Shown here piece by piece: positions 58,572-64,000 of a stretch of DNA of 64,000 nucleotides. The notes under the pieces are model-generated. The model saw only the letters and a program-made list of their open reading frames with translations, was not told the DNA's origin and searched no databases. Every line of letters starts with the position of its first letter. Position 1 is the stretch's first letter. The DNA lies in NCBI GenBank assembly GCA_029959195.1, contig CP114117.1, positions 2,852,001 through 2,916,000 on the forward strand, written 5' to 3'. A program made the position numbers and the translations under genes. The stretch comes from Dictyophora rubrovolvata (lineage: Eukaryota > Basidiomycota > Agaricomycetes > Phallales > Phallaceae).

Positions 58572-59168
58572 CAATAACTAGGAAAGCACAATAGTCGATA
58601 AATGTGTATAACAAAGCAGAGAGATCCTGGAAAAGATTATTAGTTCTTCGCATTCTCATGGCATGAAAAGAACATAAAAAAGGTTCAGTCCCGAAAGATG
58701 GTTAATTTGAAAGGCATCATTGCTATAGGCTAGCCAATTCGAAGGGTTGGTTCCCTTATACATCATGTAACAGAAAAAGGAGAGCAAGACTTACCACCCA
58801 AAGTCTCCAAGCAAGTCCGTCAACAGAAAGAGAGAGAAAACGCCTGTACAGCTGTGACCGTCACTTTGTGAGCGTATTTATAAGCAAGCAAGCGCTTCGC
58901 GAGTAAAGTTGGTGATGATTTGGCGCTGGTACAAAGGACGGCAACTTGCGATCGATGTTGAGCTGCAGGCCACTTGGAATGTTATTTCAATCTCCCTAAC
59001 CACATTCAAGTATCAATGTCAAGCTTAATTCTGTTATTAGAACTTTAATTAATAATACAAACTATTGTCCGATAAACTAATAATTATCTTATCCTATCGC
59101 TATCGGCCATTTACTAGTTACTACTGGAAAGAGAAAAGCGAGTATTCAAAAAGAAGACGAAGAGAATA
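58572..59168. other. Convergent 3' intergenic region
   Basis: Between two convergent genes; AT-rich, with no gene or repeat recognised. Confidence 0.45.
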
Positions 59169-61094
59169 TTATCTATCTTTATTACTTTCGCTCTCACTAG
59201 ATGTCCTGACAATCTCATTTCCAATACCATTACCATTCTGACCTGACCAGCGTCTCTCCTCCCTTGACCGCGAACTGTCTCTGCTATTAATACCACTTCC
59301 CGTTTGACTCGTTGCTCTAGAACTCGTCCGTCCAACACTAACAGTTGACACCCCTAAATGGACCATCTGATTAACCTGCATCATAACCTGACTAGGGCTC
59401 GAAGGACGACTCGGCGGGGGGGTATATATCGGGTGGGGGGTATATCCACCAAGAGTTGGACTAGGGTGCAAATACGGGGACGGAAGTTGATCAGAAGACG
59501 ACGAATGGGAGGTATGTATGAGAGGCAATGGTAGAGGGGAATGAGGACGTGATGGGGCAGGAGAAGATAGTGGAGATAAACCTAGTTTTGTGAGAAGCGC
59601 TTTGGCTTTTTCGATCGTCGGTTGTGCCTTTGTATCCAAGTCAAATCCTAGTAAGGACGATTCATCTATTTCTATTGGTGTATTTTTACCGCCCCGAGGA
59701 GAGGCATCTACTTGTGGACGTCGTTGTGAGTTTGAAGACGATGATTGCGTACGAGGGTATACCGAGTCCACGACATCTTCAGTGCTCCTCGAGAAATCGT
59801 TGTTCTTCTTGTTGAACGAATGAAGTTTAATGTTTTCATATCCACCATCTCTTCTATCTCTCGCACGAGGAGAGTCTTCCGAGTCCGACGAATCGACTCC
59901 ATTCGCCACTACTGCAATTGGAATGTGACTAGAGGAAGCAGTCTCCCGACGATTATACAACCAAGTCGCAATGAGAACGACAATCGCACCGAGCAAAAAA
60001 GTCGGAGTGACTGCAAATTCAAAAAGTACAACACTTGCGATGAACGAGAGTACGATCGAAAGGGATGTCGCGAATCCTTTGAGAATGTTATCGGCATGTT
60101 TGATGACTAACGCGGTGATAAGTCCTCCGAGGACTTGTGTTAAAACCGTTGCCCAGGCCCAAAATGAAAAGTTGTGGAGAAGACGAAGTGGGAACGATGA
60201 AATGGCGACAATTAGAGATGGAGAGGGCGAGGAGGGTGAGGAATCGACATTAGGAAGGTTTTCCCATATAGCCGGAAGCAGAGCCGGGATGAGAGAGAAT
60301 AAAGAAAGTTGTACGTTTCGGACCCATAGATCGGCCGCTGAGTTTTTGAGAACCATTTCAAAGTAAACACCAGCTAGCCCAGACGTAAAGCAAGCAGCGC
60401 AGACGGCTAAAAAACCGAGAATCGGGTTCATATGCGTCAACCCTTCTGTATGTTTTGCATGTGAATCACCCGATTGAATTTGCACGATCCCTACACCGAC
60501 AGCTAGCAACACCAGTGCGCCCCATTTGAGCCTGCTCAGCTGTTTGCGTAAAAGGAGTACCGAAAACGCAGCAGTCGTAAGAATTTTCATTTGATAAGTA
60601 ACCTGAAACGTGGCGGCGTCCAGATTGGAAGCTGCAACGTACTGGAGGTTATTCTGAAATACGTAGAGGATGGCGGGAATCGAGAGCTTCCAACAGTCTG
60701 GACTGAAGACGTCGGCGAAGGTTCGTCGCCAGGGCCAAGTCCACGGAGCGAATGAGCTTGTACGGGGTAATTTGGTATTAGTTGATCGCATGGTAGTTTG
60801 AAGCCTGTACATGGCGACGCCCAGTGAGATACTGCCCTTCAGCACCTCGTTTATGAGTACGGCTGACGCAGCAGAGTATTGTTGAGATTGTGGTGTCGTG
60901 GTTCGTGAGATGTGCATTATAATAGTGAGCGCGGCATTTTGTACGGCGAGGGTGATAAGCCTGTGTCAAACAAGATGAGTAACGCCAGGTCATGGCCGAA
61001 ATACATGGAAGAATACACACGACACATATTTGAGAGGAACACCAAATATGGTTGGACCAGTCTGCTGTTGCCTTTGACGTTCTCCCGGAGGCAT
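59169..61094 (-). CDS. Nucleotide-sugar transporter (SLC35A type) with long disordered tail, 621 aa
   Basis: Golgi antiporter of the UDP-galactose/UDP-N-acetylglucosamine/CMP-sugar family, which imports nucleotide sugar in exchange for nucleoside monophosphate. Two exons (61094-61021 and 60960-59169) total 1866 bases, or 621 residues. The first exon supplies MPPGERQRQQQTGPTIFGVP and joins at GTGTGT...CACAG to give LITLAVQNAALTIIMHISRT, the usual first helix. Family landmarks are YVFQNNLQYVAASNLDAATF, TYQMKILTTAAFSVL, SGLAGVYFEMVLK and KHADNILKGFATSLSIVLS; about ten membrane helices in all. After residue 380 the protein continues for about 240 residues as a Ser/Pro-rich disordered tail, unusually long for the family, which normally ends soon after the last helix. 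The specific sugar cannot be told from sequence. Confidence 0.88.
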
Positions 61095-62672
61095 AGAGCC
61101 GTTTACTGAGTGAGACGGAGGGTGAGTTAAACGACCATTGGGCTAGAAGAGGGGTAAATAAAGCACAGTTCGATAAGCGGCAGAAAAAGGCTGTACTTGA
61201 TTTACTGCGGTAGTATTGGAACGGGAATCAGAAGGTTGGGAATCAAGAAGGGTATACTCGATCGAAGATCGAGAGGTATTCGCATTCATGGAAGTGATTG
61301 ACCGGTGTGTCAGAGTCGACAACGACGGCACGCTCCTCTTCTCTTTTCTTTGTCCCGCCAGAGTCAGTGTTTAGCGTGACGTTATCAAGATTTGTTTGTG
61401 CACTCGGCGCTCGACAAACTAAGTAAGGTATACCGGGTCGTGATTCGCCGCTGATTTTGGTTTAACGCTCCTGCAACGTTTCGTTAATAAAACCGTACAA
61501 TTGGCCTGCATGTCAACCACGTTCTTGACTAGTGACTGACCGATTTCCCAAACCGCTAAAACGGCAATCGCTTCAAGACTCGCAAATCTTAACAGCCGTC
61601 TTTGGCTCGTTCCCGCTCTTTGACAGGAAAGACTTCCCTGACTGCGAACTGATGCCAGACGTCCCGTTGCCGACAGCTTTTGTGCGTCGAAAGAGAAAAC
61701 CTGTGAAATGAGTGAAACAAATGAATTAAATTCGACGTTTTTATAGCAGCGGATTCCTGTAGTTCGTGTTCGTGTCCGAGTCGTCGTGCAAGTAGAGAAA
61801 CAAATCTTTTTTTCAGACTCTCCATCACGACGGTAAGCGCCCGCCAAGCGAGCGGAGTTCCGAGAACAGTAGTTCTGCGCCGACCTTACACGGCCCAAAT
61901 GGTCAATAAATTCTTGACTTTCGCATGACTTTAATCTATCTTGTTGGTCTTGGTTTGCTATAGTTCCTCAGGGAAGAAGGAAAGGCCACTATGCCTCTAC
62001 TAATAATGCGCCAACGCCGCCCATCGACAACGAACTTCTCATCAGATCGCGATGCAAATTGAAATGCAAGTCCATGTGCAAGTCTAACGGTCTACCAAAT
62101 AATGATGACTCAATTTCGCTGGTTGAAAGCAGAACAAAGTAAGTTATTTTTATAGTACATATCTCAATGAAAAGTCGATCCAAATTCATTTCCTAAATTC
62201 ACACAACGTGTTCTTAAGCTGAAAATCAAGATGTATATGGCAAAGAGCGCTGACGTTCTGGACTCAGTTCGTTCTTCCATTGACACTGCTTGATTCTTTT
62301 TTACACGCTTATATAAATAACCGCAGTTAAACTTCGCTAACTCCTTGCTACTGACCGGACTTTTCCACATCCCGGTTTACCCTTTCTCCATTTGACTACT
62401 ACCTGATGTAACCTCGCCCATATGCATGGTGATATAACTTGGAAACGTAATATGTTTATGCCACCCCTAGTATAAAGACGATTCTTTCTCTAGGAAAACT
62501 GAGTCTTCTAAGTAAGAATCAGATAGTCTAATCTGACTTCAATCGTGCTAAATTCTTGGGATTCTTCTATCATGGACACTACAAAATATTCATCTACTGT
62601 CTACTGTCATGTAATAACGCCTTAGTCTTCAAAAATTAGAATGAAAATTCTACTTTATCATTTATATGATGC
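61095..62672. other. Intergenic region upstream of the transporter
   Basis: On the minus strand a TATAAAAA lies at about 61738-61745 followed by roughly 640 bases to the transporter ATG, so a long 5' leader with small open frames is possible. No separate gene can be supported. 62000-62650 shows nothing recognisable. Confidence 0.4.
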
Positions 62673-62714
62673 AATTCAAATTGAATTACGTCGAGGATAA
62701 TATCCTCGACGTAA
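62673..62714. repeat. Two adjacent perfect palindromes
   Basis: AATTCAAATTGAATT (62673-62687) overlaps the start of a second inverted repeat at 62686-62714 with 14-base arms (TTACGTCGAGGATA and its complement) around one central base. Such back-to-back palindromes can be protein-binding sites, hairpin terminators or remains of a small foldback element. They lie about 240 bases beyond the WSC gene stop codon. Confidence 0.6.
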
Positions 62715-62954
62715 CAGACCATTGAGCGTAATCAAAGCCATCCCTATTCGAAATTATTGACGTGGACGCTTCGAGATCTCCCGATTGTCCCACCTTTTTT
62801 GCAGTTTGGGCACCTTTCGGTTTTCTATAGCCCCTTTTTTTGAAAGTAAATGTAAGGACGAGTACAAAATACGTGTACATAGCAATTCTAGCTTCCTTTT
62901 TTTTTTTGAAAAAAAAAATACATCTCATTAACATTTGCATTTTTCTCCCTAATC

Positions 62955-64000
62955 CTAGGTTGACGCTGCCTTGGGAGTAAACTCGTAAACTTGCCACTAA
63001 AGATTTTTGGCCAAAGTTCAATTATGTAGACAAACAGTAGTTGTCAATGTTACTTACAACGCCGTGGTCTCCACAGATTTCTGATGAATTGAGAGAGCAA
63101 AGAGCAGTGCCCGGAGCAGCAGTCATGCGATCAGGAGACAGAGTATTTCCACATTCTAAAGAGAATAGGTTAAAATTCGCCCCTAGAATAGTAAGTAAAG
63201 CAAAATATTTTACCACAAACCTATGGTCAATAGACAATTAGAGTGTCCTTTCAGGAAGTTACTGTAGATTAACTTACACCACCGTCACTAATCGAGCACA
63301 AGGAACAACCCAAATCGACAGTGCACCACGTTAGACAGTTCTCAACGCTCCCAGAAGTGGTTTTCGTTCCAGCGATAACAGCTTCTACTACGAACGGTTG
63401 CGAGTTAGGCATCGTATTACTAGGTGAACAATTAAGACACAAGTTTGAAATAGGAGGAAAAATTTCAATTTACTTGAAGGATCCAACGAGGTCCCAAACC
63501 CCGGGGAGTCCGTCAGAGAATTGATTTACTAACGTAGGACCGTTAGCTTTTGTGAAAAGTGAAAGCACAGCTGAACCGCCACATATTTCGGCGGTGTTGT
63601 TTGGGCAAGGAAAGTTGCAGTTAGCAGAAGCAGATTGAGTTGAGTTATTGTGTAAAGAAGTATCGCAGTCTAAATTCCGACGTAATTCAACTATATTTCG
63701 GTTAATCCTCTGAATGGGTAATATGTACGTACAGCATTCCTGTCATTTGGGTGAGTAACGGTCAGACATCAGATTAGTTCTTGAAAATCATACCCTTCCA
63801 AACTCAGCACCAGCAAAAGGATAGTTACGCTCATCGCAAAATTGGATACAGTTTTCTATTGTACTAAATACCGGGTCAAAATATGATGCGGCGTCCAGAG
63901 TTCTGTCCCCGGGATTATCTCTATTGAACGTCGGGGACGACAAACATATCATAATTGAAGCCTTAGACAAAAAGGGGGAGATAAGCTTACGTCCAGCATC
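62955..64000 (-). CDS. WSC-domain protein (partial, runs off the right edge)
   Basis: The minus-strand gene enters from the right edge and ends at TAG 62955 after about six exons in this window. One WSC unit reads ENCIQFCDERNYPFAGAEFG, then REC, then a CNFPCPNNTAEICGGSAVLS segment. A second unit follows: VENCLTWCTVDLGCSLCSIS, then VCECGNTL and ALCSLNSSEICGDHGVV, ending WQVYEFTPKAAST. WSC domains are cysteine-rich carbohydrate-binding modules found in cell-wall stress sensors and in fungal secreted or extracellular enzymes such as glyoxal-oxidase-like proteins. There is no membrane segment after the last WSC unit here, so this is not the usual sensor layout; a secreted wall-associated protein is more likely. 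The N-terminus lies outside the window. Confidence 0.75.

Noticed and set aside
61419-61898. 159-codon minus-strand open frame upstream of the transporter
   Set aside because: A TATA-like box lies within it, composition is Arg/Ser/Thr-rich without domain, and overlapping frames are equally open.

Overview
This window reads as nuclear DNA of a filamentous basidiomycete, most likely an agaricomycete. The coding genes are split by many very short introns (about 43-75 bases, GT...AG with CTRAY-like branch points), and they encode conserved eukaryotic housekeeping proteins next to mushroom-type families (F-box/LRR proteins, WSC-domain proteins, a three-copy secreted-toxin-like family). No rRNA, tRNA or CRISPR was seen. 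Exon boundaries were worked out by hand from splice sites, reading phase and protein-family knowledge. Where the exon lengths sum to a multiple of three I say so.

Left part (1-21 kb): gene-poor. It holds one disordered-protein gene with a TATA box (811-1805) and three copies of a beta-rich, aerolysin/ETX-MTX2-like family: 5085-6028 on the minus strand (broken), 14879-15803 on the plus strand (broken) and 18132-19048 on the plus strand (looks whole). The first two lie in a roughly 2-kb inverted segmental duplication (4.94-7.19 kb against 14.02-15.95 kb). The third keeps recognisable stretches of the same upstream sequence. A 230-bp foldback element sits at 19975-20204. Most of the rest shows no gene.

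Middle (21-29 kb): a proteasome-assembly chaperone 3-like gene (21148-21723) and a bHLH transcription factor with an asparagine/glutamine-rich tail (23189-24996, minus). A 4-kb gap follows, with 5' leader exons of the bHLH gene and a possible gene relic.

Right part (29-64 kb): gene-dense. In order: methylcrotonyl-CoA carboxylase beta subunit (MCCB, minus), RNase H1 (plus), TruB/Pus4 tRNA pseudouridine synthase (plus), NatB auxiliary subunit NAA25/MDM20 (plus), a LisH-CTLH-CRA protein of the GID/CTLH type (minus), RNA polymerase subunit RPB9 hidden in six small exons (minus), a short-chain dehydrogenase (minus), Mediator subunit MED16 (minus), an F-box protein gene broken by a hairpin-rich insertion (plus), an amidohydrolase-2 decarboxylase-like enzyme (plus), a leucine-rich protein (minus), a divergent pair of nucleotidyltransferase-fold proteins (minus/plus), a metallophosphoesterase (plus), an unrecognised orphan (plus), a carboxymuconolactone-decarboxylase-like protein (plus), a nucleotide-sugar transporter (minus) and, running off the right edge, a WSC-domain protein (minus).

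There is no single operon-like pathway. Several neighbours share short divergent promoters: MCCB/RNH1, MED16/F-box (66 bp between start codons) and the nucleotidyltransferase pair. The least explained items are the three-copy toxin-like family with its duplicated flanks, the twin-hairpin insertion in the F-box gene, and the 53.5-57.7 kb run of accessory genes.
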